Shown here: in pieces, positions 17,260-25,254 of the stretch
Layout of the letters: each line of letters starts with the position of its first letter
Position numbering within the stretch: position 1 is the stretch's first letter
Assembly (NCBI GenBank): GCA_964526295.1
Contig: CAZGKW010000017.1
Coordinates: 23,836 to 87,835, forward strand
Source: CAZGKW01 sp964526295
Lineage (GTDB): Bacteria > Planctomycetota > Phycisphaerae > FEN-1346
DNA: 64,000 bases
Reading direction: 5' to 3'
Notes under the pieces: generated by a model
The model's database searches: none
Told to the model about the DNA's origin: nothing
What the model saw: the letters and a program-made list of their open reading frames with translations, nothing else
Position numbers and translations under genes: made by a program

Positions 17260-17272
17260 GCCGCCGGCGTGT

Positions 17273-18361
17273 TCACTCGCCGAAGCATGTCCCCACCGAC
17301 CGGCCGACCGCCAGCAGGGGGTGGTCGGGCGGGACCTTGCGCGACTCGCCCGCCACGTCCGCCACCGCGACGTCCGTCAGCCGCCCTTTCTGCCACGAAA
17401 CCATCCGCCCCCACCGGCCCTCGTGGATCAGCCGCACCGCCTGGTACCCGAGGCTGGTGGCGAAGACGCGGTCGAACGGGCACGGCGTCCCGCCCCGCTG
17501 GACGTAGCCCAGGACGGTGGCCCGGGCCTCGATGCCGGTCTCCTGCTCGACGCTGCCGGCGACGAGCCGCCCCACCCCGCCGAGGCGGACCGGGTCGGGG
17601 CTGCCCTCGACGTGTCGACGGATGATCATCTCTCCGCCCTTCGGACGGGCCCCCTCCGCCACGCACACGATGCTGAAGCTCCGGCCCTTGCCGGCCCGCT
17701 CGTGGCACACCTCGAAGACGGCGTCCCAGCGGAAGGGGATCTCCGGGACCAGCACCAGGTCCGACCCCGACGCGATCCCGGCGTGCAGGGCGATCCACCC
17801 GGCGTACCGGCCCATCACCTCGGCCACCATCACCCGGTGATGGGCCGACGCCGTCGTATGCAGACGATCCAAAGCGTCAGTCGCCACGTCCACCGCGCTC
17901 TGGAACCCGAACGTCAGCTCCGTGCCCGGCACGTCGTTGTCGATCGTCTTCGGGACGCCCACCACCGGCATGCCCTTCTCGTCCAGGCGGGCGGCAATGT
18001 TCATCGACCCGTCGCCGCCGATCACCACCAGGCCCTCCAGGTCGTGCCGCTCGAAGACGCCGAGGGCCTCGTCGCTGCGGTCGGTGGTGACCGCCTGGTC
18101 GCCCTGCCGCTCGTGCCACTGGAACGGGTTGGCCTTGTTCGACGTGCCGAGGATGGTCCCGCCATGGGTCAGGATGCCCGAGACGGCCTCCCAGTCGAGG
18201 GGCATGGTCCGGTCGGTGACGAGGCCGTCGAAGCCGTCGAGGAAGCCGACGACCTCGGCGTCGTACTCGTGCATGAGGGTCTTCGAGACGGCCCGGATGA
18301 CGGCGTTCAGGCCGGGGCAGTCGCCCCCGCCGGTCAGGACACCGATTCGCTTGACGGCCAT
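17273..18361 (-). CDS. pfkA: 6-phosphofructokinase
   Basis: The start at 18361 (MAVKRIGVLTGGGDCPGLN) follows a purine-rich GGAGGAGGAGG tract and is preferred over an in-frame start 48 bases upstream. The 362-residue protein has all PFK blocks: GGGDCPGLNAVIR, IGGDGSMNIA with Asp117 and Gly118, VPKTIDNDVPGTE with Lys138, and AEVMGRYAGWIALHAGIASG. Gly after GGD points to ATP as phosphoryl donor, whereas the Lys in PKTIDND is more usual in the pyrophosphate-dependent clade. This mix is known in actinobacterial and mixed-type PFKs. It converts fructose 6-phosphate to the 1,6-bisphosphate in glycolysis. It is convergent with the phosphatase gene. Confidence 0.9.
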   Translation of the reverse strand: MAVKRIGVLTGGGDCPGLNAVIRAVSKTLMHEYDAEVVGFLDGFDGLVTDRTMPLDWEAVSGILTHGGTILGTSNKANPFQWHERQGDQAVTTDRSDEALGVFERHDLEGLVVIGGDGSMNIAARLDEKGMPVVGVPKTIDNDVPGTELTFGFQSAVDVATDALDRLHTTASAHHRVMVAEVMGRYAGWIALHAGIASGSDLVLVPEIPFRWDAVFEVCHERAGKGRSFSIVCVAEGARPKGGEMIIRRHVEGSPDPVRLGGVGRLVAGSVEQETGIEARATVLGYVQRGGTPCPFDRVFATSLGYQAVRLIHEGRWGRMVSWQKGRLTDVAVADVAGESRKVPPDHPLLAVGRSVGTCFGE

Positions 18362-18445
18362 GGGGCCTCCTCCTCCTCCTCCTGCTGCTGCGAGGGTGCT
18401 CCTTTTCAACCGGTGCGGCGCCCGGGCGACCGGCGGTCCGACCGG

Positions 18446-19858
18446 CTACGTCGCCAGACGAAGCGTCCGCACGCACGGGCCGGGCCCGGCGACCGTGAAC
18501 GCGGCGCTCGCCCGGTCGGCGGCGTACCTCAGGCGATACTCGCCCCGGGACCCGCGGAAGCGGACCCGGCCGGCGGCGTCGCTGGTCGCTTCCAGGCGGG
18601 TCATCCACTCCTCCCGCAGCAGGCGCCTCAGGGCCTCGTACAGGGGCGCCGGGTCGACCTCCCGCTCCCGGCGTCGGCCGCCGAGGGCGTCGACCGGGGC
18701 GCCGCGGAAGGCCTCGTCCGGGAACGCCCACGCCGGGAGGCCCCACGAGCTGACGGCCTCGACGGCGGGGTGCCCGAAAGCGACCGTATAAACATTCGTC
18801 ACGTACTCGATCTGCCGGGCCAGCTTCTCCTCGGGAGGAAGCGCCTCCGCCTCCGGGCCCATGCCCTTGAAGGACGCCCCGAACTCGGTGATGTGGAGCG
18901 GCAGGCCGGATGTCGCCAGCTCGTCGAGCACGGCCTTCAGGTCGGCCAGGCGGTACCACCGCCCGCCCGTGTGGGCCTGGATGCCGAGCGCGTCCGGCGA
19001 CGCCCCTTCCCGCGCCAGCGCCGCCGCCAGCTCCAGGTACCGCCGCCGCTGCGACGCGGCGCCGGCCTCGGGCGGGTCGCGCCGCACCGAGTAGACCAGG
19101 CCGTACTCGTTGACGAGCAGCGTCGCGTCGGGGGCCTCGTCGCGGGCCCAGTGCATCGCCGGGACGATATACGTCAGCATCTCGTCTATCGGCTCGATGT
19201 GCGGCCAGCACCGCTCCGAGAGGTGCCGCCACGAAGGCTCCCACAGCATCTCATTGACGAGGTCCCACGTGTCGACTTTTCCGCGGAGCCCCCCGACGAG
19301 GTCTCGCACGCGGACCTCCAGGAACTTCATCTGCGTCCCGGTGTCGTAGCGGCGGAGCCAGTCGGGGACGGCCTTCGGAACGGTCCAGACCAGCGGGTGC
19401 CCCTTCGCGGCGAGGCCGTGGGCGCGGGCCCAGTCGGCCTGGGCCTCGAACTCGCGAAACAGCGTCCGCCCCTGGAACTTCTCGAACCACGGGTCGCCCC
19501 GCTCGTTCCAGTAGCACAGGGCCGTGGCGGCGTTCAGGAGACCCGTGTAGAAATGGGTATACCGTGACAGCTCCGGCCGGCCGAGGACGCCGCTCCGGGC
19601 CGCACGGGCGATCTCGTAGATCGGCGACCCGAAGAGGAACGCCTGCCGGGCCTGGCGGACCTCGACCCGCCGGTTCGCGGCGGGCGAGCCGTCGGGGCCG
19701 ACGAGCGCCAGCTCGACGTCGGTCTTGCGGTGCCGCTCGATGCCCTCCCGGGCCTCGGCGAGGACCTCCTCGTCGGACCGGTCGCTGAGACGGTCCGGGT
19801 CGGCCCGCTCGGGCGCTTCGTCGGGGGCCCGCCACTCCTCGCCTTCGACCGTTGCCAT
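18446..19858 (-). CDS. glycoside hydrolase family 10 enzyme (endo-xylanase-like)
   Basis: The 470-residue protein carries the GH10 catalytic pair: WDLVNEMLWE with the acid/base Glu203 and LPLHITEFGASF with the nucleophile Glu325. It also has GHPLVWTVPKAVPDWL, the conserved substrate-site block before the acid/base. An N-terminal domain of about 100 residues (DVELALVGPDGSPAANRRVEV) looks like a small beta-sandwich, and the last about 60 residues form another beta segment. No signal peptide is visible, so it may be cytoplasmic or exported by another route. GH10 enzymes cleave beta-1,4-xylan. Its own substrate is unproven. It lies 84 bases upstream of pfkA on the same strand. Confidence 0.82.
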   Translation of the reverse strand: MATVEGEEWRAPDEAPERADPDRLSDRSDEEVLAEAREGIERHRKTDVELALVGPDGSPAANRRVEVRQARQAFLFGSPIYEIARAARSGVLGRPELSRYTHFYTGLLNAATALCYWNERGDPWFEKFQGRTLFREFEAQADWARAHGLAAKGHPLVWTVPKAVPDWLRRYDTGTQMKFLEVRVRDLVGGLRGKVDTWDLVNEMLWEPSWRHLSERCWPHIEPIDEMLTYIVPAMHWARDEAPDATLLVNEYGLVYSVRRDPPEAGAASQRRRYLELAAALAREGASPDALGIQAHTGGRWYRLADLKAVLDELATSGLPLHITEFGASFKGMGPEAEALPPEEKLARQIEYVTNVYTVAFGHPAVEAVSSWGLPAWAFPDEAFRGAPVDALGGRRREREVDPAPLYEALRRLLREEWMTRLEATSDAAGRVRFRGSRGEYRLRYAADRASAAFTVAGPGPCVRTLRLAT

Positions 19859-20181
19859 CCGCGGCCCCTCGTCATTCCACGGCGTGATTTCAGCCCGGAG
19901 GTCGCACAGGGCGCTGAGAACAGCAGAATACCGAGTTACCGCTCAGGGCCCTTTCGGCGCGTCCTCGCGACTCGTTGCCGGTGCTTCTCAGCGGACCATT
20001 CTAAAGGCGCATCGCCCGCGGCGAAAGCGAATCCACGAACCTTCATCGGGCCGACCCGTTCGCCGGCCAGGGTCCCCATCCGCAGTGAAGGGCCTTTCTT
20101 CGCGTTTCCTCGCCTTTCTTCGCCTTTCTTCGCCTTTCTTCGCGCGCTCCGCGGCCCCTGCGCTCAAATCACGCCCGCGGA
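19859..20181. other. gene-free gap with short tandem repeat
   Basis: No supported gene lies between the GH10 start and the terminase stop. The stretch is less GC-rich than its surroundings near 19915-19935 (GAATACCGAGTTACC). A tandem array sits at 20091-20140. I see no attachment site, tRNA or integrase that would mark a prophage end. Confidence 0.5.
20091..20140. repeat. 10-bp tandem repeat, five copies
   Basis: The unit CGCCTTTCTT occurs three times without change (20111-20140), preceded by two variants (GGCCTTTCTT and CGCGTTTCCT). It lies about 40 bases past the end of the large terminase gene. Its function is unknown. Confidence 0.8.
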
Positions 20182-21897
20182 CTACCACCGCCGTTCCCGG
20201 ACACGGCCGCGACGCAGGAACACGCCCGCCGCGAAGTACCGCAGCGCATCGATCGGATGGTCCGCCCCGTCCTTGGCGGGCCGCTCCGACCGCTCGCCCG
20301 CCGGCGACTCCGACCAGTGGTATTCCTGGAGCGCCCGGACGAGCCACTCGCACGACGGGGCGACCACCAGCCCCGGGCCGCCGCCGCCCGTCCCGCGGGG
20401 CTTCAGGAGCCGCCGCATTAGCTCGATGCCCTCCAGGATGCCCGCCCGCGGCGTGCGGACACGGATGCCCAGCCGCGAAAGCTCCTGGCACGGGCCCGTG
20501 CCGGTCACGTCCGACCGCTGCCACCCCGCCGGGTCGGCGAAGGTCTTCAGGACCGGCCCGGGGTCGAGCTCGGCCATCGCCCGGGCATGGTCGGCGATGG
20601 GCCGCTGCCGGGCCACGTACTCGGCCAGCACGCGGACCTGGACCCGCGACAGGTCGACGTCGCCGGGCCGGTCGTCGCGGAGCGACGCAGCGCGCGGTCC
20701 GTCGCGGTCGCCGGTTGCACCCGCTGCGCCAGGCGTGCCAGGCGGGCCCGGCACGCCCGCCGCCGGCCCTGACGGGACGGTCTCGGCCGCGCCGCGGAGC
20801 TGGATCCACAGGCACACGAACGGGTTCGCGTAGCCGAAGTCGAGGGCCCGGTAAAGCGGCAGCGACGCGTCGAACGAGACCGGGGCGACGTGCACGGCCG
20901 GGTCGAACTCGGCGAAGACGAGGCGGTCGGCCCGGGGGCGGACGCAGAGCATCTCGGCCTCCCACGCCTCGCGGCTCGAGCGGGTCCGTTGGGCGATGGC
21001 ATCGTCGATGGGAAAGTAGCCGTCGGCCCGGCGGGCCCGGCCCTCGCAGTCGGCCCACAGGGGGCACCGGTCGCAGGCCCGGTCGGGCGGACACTTTTCG
21101 ATAACTTCCCACAGGCACCACTTCAGGAGCGACGGGCCGGGCTTCGGACGCGCTGCGCCGCCTCCGCCGGCGCGTCCACCCGTCTCCCGCCGTTGGCGCG
21201 GCGTGCCCGGGGCTCGCTGCGACTCGCCCTGCGCGATCCGCTCGACCAGCCTCGCCATCGGCCCGAACGGTCGGTGCATCGTCGAGAACGCTTCCATCTG
21301 CGACGCGATCCACGCCCCGTCCCGCCCCGGGGCCGACTGGGTGGTGAACTGGGCCGCCTGCCACACCGCCGGCGAAAACTCGTCCACCTCGTCGCACTTC
21401 AGGCGATGGACCCGCTGCCCCCGGACGGACCGCTCCGACTGCGTCAGCACCTCGATGACCGACCCGTTGGCCAGCTCCGTCCGCCGGGCCGTGGGCGGCC
21501 GGGCCAGGAGTCCGCCGCAGGCCCCGTCCCACTTCTGGAGGAGGTATCGATACATCCGTTCGGATTGCTCCAGGCTGCCGCCGAGGATCCGCGTCTGGCA
21601 CCCGGGGCGGAAGACGGCGTCGAGGTGGGCGACGACCGACCCGAGCTCGGTCTTCGCCCCGCCCCGGCAGGCCCAGACCACCAGGTCCCGCCCCGGCGCC
21701 AGGAACGCCCGCTCCACGTACGTCCACGGGGCCACGTGGCCCGGGCAGACCGCCGCCCGCGGCACGGCCAGGCCGTAGACGACGTGGACGAACCGCCACA
21801 GGGCCTCGGCCGACCCGGGCCGGGCCGCCAGGAGGGCCTCGGCCAGCCGCCGCCGCACGGCGCCGCCGCGGGCGCTTGGTTTTTCACGTTTTGCCAT
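20182..21897 (-). CDS. phage terminase large subunit
   Basis: This 571-residue protein shows an N-terminal ATPase with a Walker A variant ACRGGAKT (76-83) and Walker B HRLKCDEVDEF (about 164-173). It ends with a RuvC-like nuclease: YRALDFGYANPFVCLW with the first acidic residue and DGADHPIDALRYFAAG with the last. It would cut and pump DNA into a procapsid. Two low-complexity inserts are seen: one near residues 230-250 (RQRRETGGRAGGGG) and a collagen-like Gly-Pro-Ala stretch near 370-395 (GPAAGVPGPPGTPGAAG) inside the nuclease domain. A four-cysteine cluster (CPPDRACDRCPLWADC) near 260-280 may bind zinc or an iron-sulfur cluster. The catalytic residues are kept. The portal and capsid genes lie 27 kb away. 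Confidence 0.85.
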   Translation of the reverse strand: MAKREKPSARGGAVRRRLAEALLAARPGSAEALWRFVHVVYGLAVPRAAVCPGHVAPWTYVERAFLAPGRDLVVWACRGGAKTELGSVVAHLDAVFRPGCQTRILGGSLEQSERMYRYLLQKWDGACGGLLARPPTARRTELANGSVIEVLTQSERSVRGQRVHRLKCDEVDEFSPAVWQAAQFTTQSAPGRDGAWIASQMEAFSTMHRPFGPMARLVERIAQGESQRAPGTPRQRRETGGRAGGGGAARPKPGPSLLKWCLWEVIEKCPPDRACDRCPLWADCEGRARRADGYFPIDDAIAQRTRSSREAWEAEMLCVRPRADRLVFAEFDPAVHVAPVSFDASLPLYRALDFGYANPFVCLWIQLRGAAETVPSGPAAGVPGPPGTPGAAGATGDRDGPRAASLRDDRPGDVDLSRVQVRVLAEYVARQRPIADHARAMAELDPGPVLKTFADPAGWQRSDVTGTGPCQELSRLGIRVRTPRAGILEGIELMRRLLKPRGTGGGGPGLVVAPSCEWLVRALQEYHWSESPAGERSERPAKDGADHPIDALRYFAAGVFLRRGRVRERRW

Positions 21898-21969
21898 GAT
21901 TGGCCTCGCTGGATTTTGTTGCGGCGCGGCGGGTCTCCGCCCCCGCCGCCCACAACCGATTCGTATGCC

Positions 21970-22740
21970 TCAAAGGCGCCCGATCGATTCCAGGCACCAC
22001 CGGGCCAGGCGCTCCAGGCGCTCGGCCCGGCTCGCGGAAGTCTTCGTCCGGCAGGGCCCTACGGCGGCCTTCCGGTCGCCGCTCGGGGTCCCGTCGGGCG
22101 AAACGCCCGCTCGGCCGCCGACGTCGTCGGCCTTCCGCAGCGCCGCCGACACCACCTCGTATTGCCCGTCGGTCAGGAAGAACGTCATCGGCCGAAGGGG
22201 CAGCGGAAGCGCCTCCGGCGACAACGGGTCGGGCGGCGGCTTCGCCAGGGCCAGCAGCCGCTCGACGGCGTCCGGCGGCTCCGGCAGGAGGGCCGCCAGT
22301 TCCTCGGCCGAGCGCCCCTTTGCCAGGCGCGCGACCAGGTCGGCCCGGGCCGACGGGTCGTCCCGCCCCTCCAGCCGGTTCAGCGTCGCCAGGAGCACCC
22401 GGGCCTCCTCGTCGTCGACGTCCCACACGTCGCACCGGGCGTGGGTGTGACCCAGCTCCTTGAGGACCCGGGCCCGGTGGTGACCGTTCAGGACCTGGTA
22501 GCGGTGCTCGGTTTCGGATGCGCGATGACCCGGCCGGCCTGAGTCTTGGCGCGGGCGAACGCCACGGCGACCTTCCGGTCGCCGCTCGTGGCGTGCCGGG
22601 AGAGGCCGTACGAGGAGCGGCTCGTACCGCCCGGTGCGTTGGACGTGGCGTTTGAGCTTCGCCAGCAGCCGGTCCGGCATCCGGTTGGCGTTTTCCGGAT
22701 GGGGCTCGAGGGCCTCCAGGGGGACCCAGCGGAGGCTCAT
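21970..22740 (-). CDS. ParB-like nuclease-domain protein with repeat-derived inserts
   Basis: The start at 22740 overlaps the upstream gene (ATGA). The N-terminus SLRWVPLEALEPHPENANRM and the later YQVLNGHHRARVLKELG are the two halves of a ParB/Srx-type domain (NGHHR being its catalytic or nucleotide-binding signature). About 31 residues (49-79) interrupt the domain between LLVRPLP and YQVLNG. They are encoded by a GC-rich palindromic repeat. A second insert of the same family lies near residues 205-229. Such ParB-like proteins are frequent beside phage terminase genes, and some act as nucleases or in DNA modification. The product is 256 residues. Activity is uncertain because of the inserts. 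Confidence 0.7.
   Translation of the reverse strand: MSLRWVPLEALEPHPENANRMPDRLLAKLKRHVQRTGRYEPLLVRPLPARHERRPEGRRGVRPRQDSGRPGHRASETEHRYQVLNGHHRARVLKELGHTHARCDVWDVDDEEARVLLATLNRLEGRDDPSARADLVARLAKGRSAEELAALLPEPPDAVERLLALAKPPPDPLSPEALPLPLRPMTFFLTDGQYEVVSAALRKADDVGGRAGVSPDGTPSGDRKAAVGPCRTKTSASRAERLERLARWCLESIGRL
22054..22128. repeat. palindromic repeat inside the ParB-like gene (3' copy)
   Basis: CCTTCCGGTCGCCGCTCG and its flanks, with GGGCGAAACGCCC nearby, interrupt the 3' part of the ParB-like gene in frame. The same core is at 22504-22596 and 12447-12484. Confidence 0.55.
22504..22596. repeat. palindromic repeat inside the ParB-like gene (5' copy)
   Basis: CGCCAC, GGCGACC, TTCC, GGTCGCC, then GTGGCG form nested inverted arms at about 22560-22593. 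The stretch adds about 31 codons exactly between two conserved halves of the ParB domain and keeps the frame. Confidence 0.6.
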
Positions 22741-23228
22741 CGTCCGCCCTCCTTGGCCTTGGCGGCCCCGCCGCGTCCGGCCGACTGGAGCACCTTGAGG
22801 ATGCCGCGGAGCTGCTCGTCCGTGAGGCGCGCCACCTGCCGCGTGAGCGGATCGTCGGCCGGGCCGGCCCTCTCGCCCTCGGGGTCGGCCGGGGCGGCGC
22901 CCGCCGCGTCCTGGCCGAGCGTCTTCTGGGCCTCGGCGGCGAGCTTCAGGACCTCCCGGGCCGCCTGCCTGGCGTCGGAGGCCGATTCGCCCTCCAGGTC
23001 GCGGATCAGCCGGGCCACCGCCATCGGTGCCCACCTCAGGACCGCGCTGGTGGCCTGGAGGAGCGGTTCCAGGGCCTCCTCGGCCAGGAGGCCCCGAAAG
23101 CCCGGATCGAGCAGCCACCGGCGGAGCGTCTCGGGCCGGATGCGGCCGACCTTGGCGGCCTCGTCGATCTTGCCGCCGCTCTCCCAGACGGCGTGCGCCG
23201 TTTGCCTGTGTTTCTTGGTTATATGCAT
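22737..23228 (-). CDS. HTH protein, probable terminase small subunit
   Basis: This 163-residue protein begins MHITKKHRQTAHAVWESGGK and continues with IDEAAKVGRIRPETLRRWLL, a helix-turn-helix of the homeodomain-like type common in phage small terminases. The middle (ATSAVLRWAPMAVARLIRDL) matches the alpha-helical body of such subunits. The C-terminus has DPLTRQVARLTDEQLRGILK. It overlaps the ParB-like gene by four bases and lies upstream of the large terminase on the same strand, which is the usual order. It would recognise packaging sites. A general DNA-binding regulator is the alternative. Confidence 0.6.
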   Translation of the reverse strand: MHITKKHRQTAHAVWESGGKIDEAAKVGRIRPETLRRWLLDPGFRGLLAEEALEPLLQATSAVLRWAPMAVARLIRDLEGESASDARQAAREVLKLAAEAQKTLGQDAAGAAPADPEGERAGPADDPLTRQVARLTDEQLRGILKVLQSAGRGGAAKAKEGGR

Positions 23229-23272
23229 CTGCAATATCCCCTTGTGACGGGTCCGGTACGTTTCGCCCACAG

Positions 23273-24112
23273 TCAGCCGCGGGGCTTGCTCCGGGCGGGC
23301 GCCGGCGTTGGCCGGCGCCACAGGTAGTAGACGGGTTCGGCCCGGAGGTTCCGGGCGACCAGGTCGAGCGTGCGGGCCCGGTCCGGGCGGTTCGTTCGTC
23401 GGTTCTTGGCGCCGAGATAGGAGCGGACCCAGCGGCGGACCTCGGCCTCGACCTGGCGCCGCATCGCCGGGGGAAGGCCGTCGAGGGCTTCCGCCAGGTC
23501 GGCCGCGACGCGGACCGCCTCCTCGCCGATGCCGGCCGCTTCCAGGGCGGCGCGGAGCCGCTCGCACTCCGCCGGCGGCCGGTACGGGTAGGCCGTCATA
23601 CCCGCCCGCTCGAAGAACGGGTGCACGCGGCCCATGGCGGCCAGGGTCTCGACGTAGGGCGTCCCGACGCGGGGCAGCGTCTCGCGGACCAGCCGCGAGC
23701 CCAGGCCCAGCCCCCGCCAGTTCGGGGCGATGACCAGGCGGCTGATGATGCGAAGCTCGCGGTTGATCAGCGTGGCCGCCGAGACGCGGCCGCACCGGGC
23801 CAGGCGGTACCGGCCGCCGGTGGCCCGGTTCCGCGCCGCCAGCGCAAGAGGCGCCCGAGCGTAGACGATGACGCCGACGAGCGTGCCGTCTGCCGGATCG
23901 AGCGGCGTGCGGGAGCGCGCCGGGGCGTCCTGCCGGGCCCCCGGCCTCGCCCCGGGTCGGCGCGACCGGCTCGCATGGACAAGTCGGAATATATCGGTCA
24001 CGGCCCCCGGGTGGTGGCCCCGGTAGTGAAGCGGCGCCAGGGCGAGCCAGTCCTCCCGACCGCCGCGCTCCACGCGGACCCCCTCGAGCAGCGTGCATCG
24101 CCGCGCGATCAT
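23273..24112 (-). CDS. GNAT-fold acetyltransferase-like protein (COG2401 acetyltransferase part)
   Basis: The 279-residue protein has the GNAT acyl-CoA loop LVIAPNWRGLGLGSRLVRE followed by TPYVETLAAMGRVHPFFERA. Before it come LVGVIVYARAPLALAARNRA and LNRELRIISR-like sequence (INRELRIISR). This layout matches the acetyltransferase half of COG2401, where it is fused to an ABC ATPase. Here the ATPase is a separate gene that overlaps by four bases. An early LHYRGHHPG (His29, Tyr30) recalls the His-Tyr pair in the GNAT-fold phage DNA modifier Mom, but that parallel is speculative. It lies just upstream of the terminase genes on the same strand. The acceptor could be DNA, RNA or protein. Confidence 0.72.
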   Translation of the reverse strand: MIARRCTLLEGVRVERGGREDWLALAPLHYRGHHPGAVTDIFRLVHASRSRRPGARPGARQDAPARSRTPLDPADGTLVGVIVYARAPLALAARNRATGGRYRLARCGRVSAATLINRELRIISRLVIAPNWRGLGLGSRLVRETLPRVGTPYVETLAAMGRVHPFFERAGMTAYPYRPPAECERLRAALEAAGIGEEAVRVAADLAEALDGLPPAMRRQVEAEVRRWVRSYLGAKNRRTNRPDRARTLDLVARNLRAEPVYYLWRRPTPAPARSKPRG

Positions 24113-24828
24113 TCGTCGGCCTCCTCGTGGCGGCACGGGTCGGCGTAGTGCACCTCGGCCGCCGGGCCGGCCCCCTTCACCACGAGCACGTCCGGCGCCA
24201 GGTCCTCGACCAGGTCGTCGTGGGCGGTGGCGGCCAGGACCGTCAGGGCCGACCCGTCGGCCAGCCGCCGGAGGCGGTAGGCGACGGCCCGGGCGCAGCA
24301 CCGGTCGAGGGTGGAGGCCAGCTCGTCGGCGACGAGGACGCCCCGCGGGCGGCCCGGCCCTGTGCTTCCCAGCCGGGCCAGGGCGTGGGCCAGGCGGAGC
24401 CGCCACCGCTGGCCGTCGCTCAGCTCCTCGGGCCGGCGAAGCATCACGAACGCGTCGGCCAGGCCGGCGGTGCTGACGAGCCGCAACGCCGCGTCGAGGT
24501 CCAGGCCCAGGCCGTCGATGACGCAATCCCCGGCCGGCGGACGGACCCGCTCCAGGTCGACGATCCGGGCCGCCGGGTCGGCCGCCCGCATCTCGGCCAC
24601 GAGCGAGCGGAGCACGACGCTCTTGCCGCTGCCGGACGGGCCGGTGATCAGCACGACGTCGCCGGGCCGGACGTCGAGGCGGAGGTCCTCGCAGACGGCG
24701 ACCTCGTGCGACTCGTCCAGGCCGATGCCGAACATGCCGGCCACGGCCAGCCGCAGCGGCGTGGGGCGATCGGCCCGGTCGGCGGGGCGAACGGCCCGGA
24801 ACTTCCGGTTGATCGTGAACACGCTCAT
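24109..24828 (-). CDS. soluble ABC-type ATPase (COG2401 ATPase part)
   Basis: The 239-residue protein has Walker A GPSGSGKS (63-70), a signature motif ELSDGQRWRLRLA in the LSGGQ position, and Walker B GVLVADELAS. It has no membrane segment, and no permease gene is nearby, so it is not a transporter subunit. MFGIGLDESHE before the Walker A also fits the COG2401 ATPase. It overlaps the GNAT gene by four bases (ATGA), so the pair is the split form of the known ABC-GNAT fusion. The start at 24828 leaves only 15 bases to the divergent ASCH gene. A later start at the Met of MFGIG is possible. It may remodel or scan nucleic acid for the GNAT partner. Confidence 0.75.
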   Translation of the reverse strand: MSVFTINRKFRAVRPADRADRPTPLRLAVAGMFGIGLDESHEVAVCEDLRLDVRPGDVVLITGPSGSGKSVVLRSLVAEMRAADPAARIVDLERVRPPAGDCVIDGLGLDLDAALRLVSTAGLADAFVMLRRPEELSDGQRWRLRLAHALARLGSTGPGRPRGVLVADELASTLDRCCARAVAYRLRRLADGSALTVLAATAHDDLVEDLAPDVLVVKGAGPAAEVHYADPCRHEEADE

Positions 24829-24843
24829 CGGTACGCTCCTGCC

Positions 24844-25170
24844 ATGATCTTGATGAAACGGAAGTTCCTGCCGCTGGTCCGGTCGGGGGCGAAACGGCAG
24901 ACGATCCGCCTCTGGCCGAAGCGGCGGCTGCGGGACGGCCAGATCGAGTTCATCCCCGGCCTGGGGCGTGTCCGCATCACGGCGTTCGAGCCGGTCCGGC
25001 CCGAGGCGCTGACCGAGGAGGACGCCCGGCTGGACGGGTTCGAGTCGCTCGAGGCGCTCCTGGCCGAGCTCCGCCGGATGTACGGCGAGGGGCTCGATTC
25101 GGTGCCGTGCTTTCGCATTCGTTTCACCTGGCCGATCGAGGAGGAGGCGGAGGAGGAGGAGGCGGGGTGA
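24844..25170 (+). CDS. ASCH-domain protein
   Basis: The ATG at 24844 gives 108 residues: MILMKRKFLPLVRSGAKRQT, then IRLWPKRRLRDGQIEFIPGL. The pattern K..Q(T)IRLW with a following small beta barrel is typical of ASCH domains, which bind RNA or modified nucleobases. The C-terminus is acidic (EEEAEEEEAG). It is divergent from the ABC ATPase gene with only 15 bases between starts, so promoters must lie inside coding sequence. Co-location with ABC, GNAT and ParB-like genes suggests one nucleic-acid-modification or -recognition cassette. Confidence 0.72.
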   Translation: MILMKRKFLPLVRSGAKRQTIRLWPKRRLRDGQIEFIPGLGRVRITAFEPVRPEALTEEDARLDGFESLEALLAELRRMYGEGLDSVPCFRIRFTWPIEEEAEEEEAG

Positions 25171-25254
25171 CGGCGGGAGCGTGCGAGGGGGGCCCCGGCC
25201 CGGCCGGACGCCTCCGCCGGCTCCCGCCGGCGGCTCGATGCGGCGGCCTGTCGA

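Noticed and set aside
17213..19567. 784-aa plus-strand ORF over pfkA and the GH10 gene
   Set aside because: It starts inside an AAGACACT palindrome and is the antisense shadow of two recognisable minus-strand enzymes.
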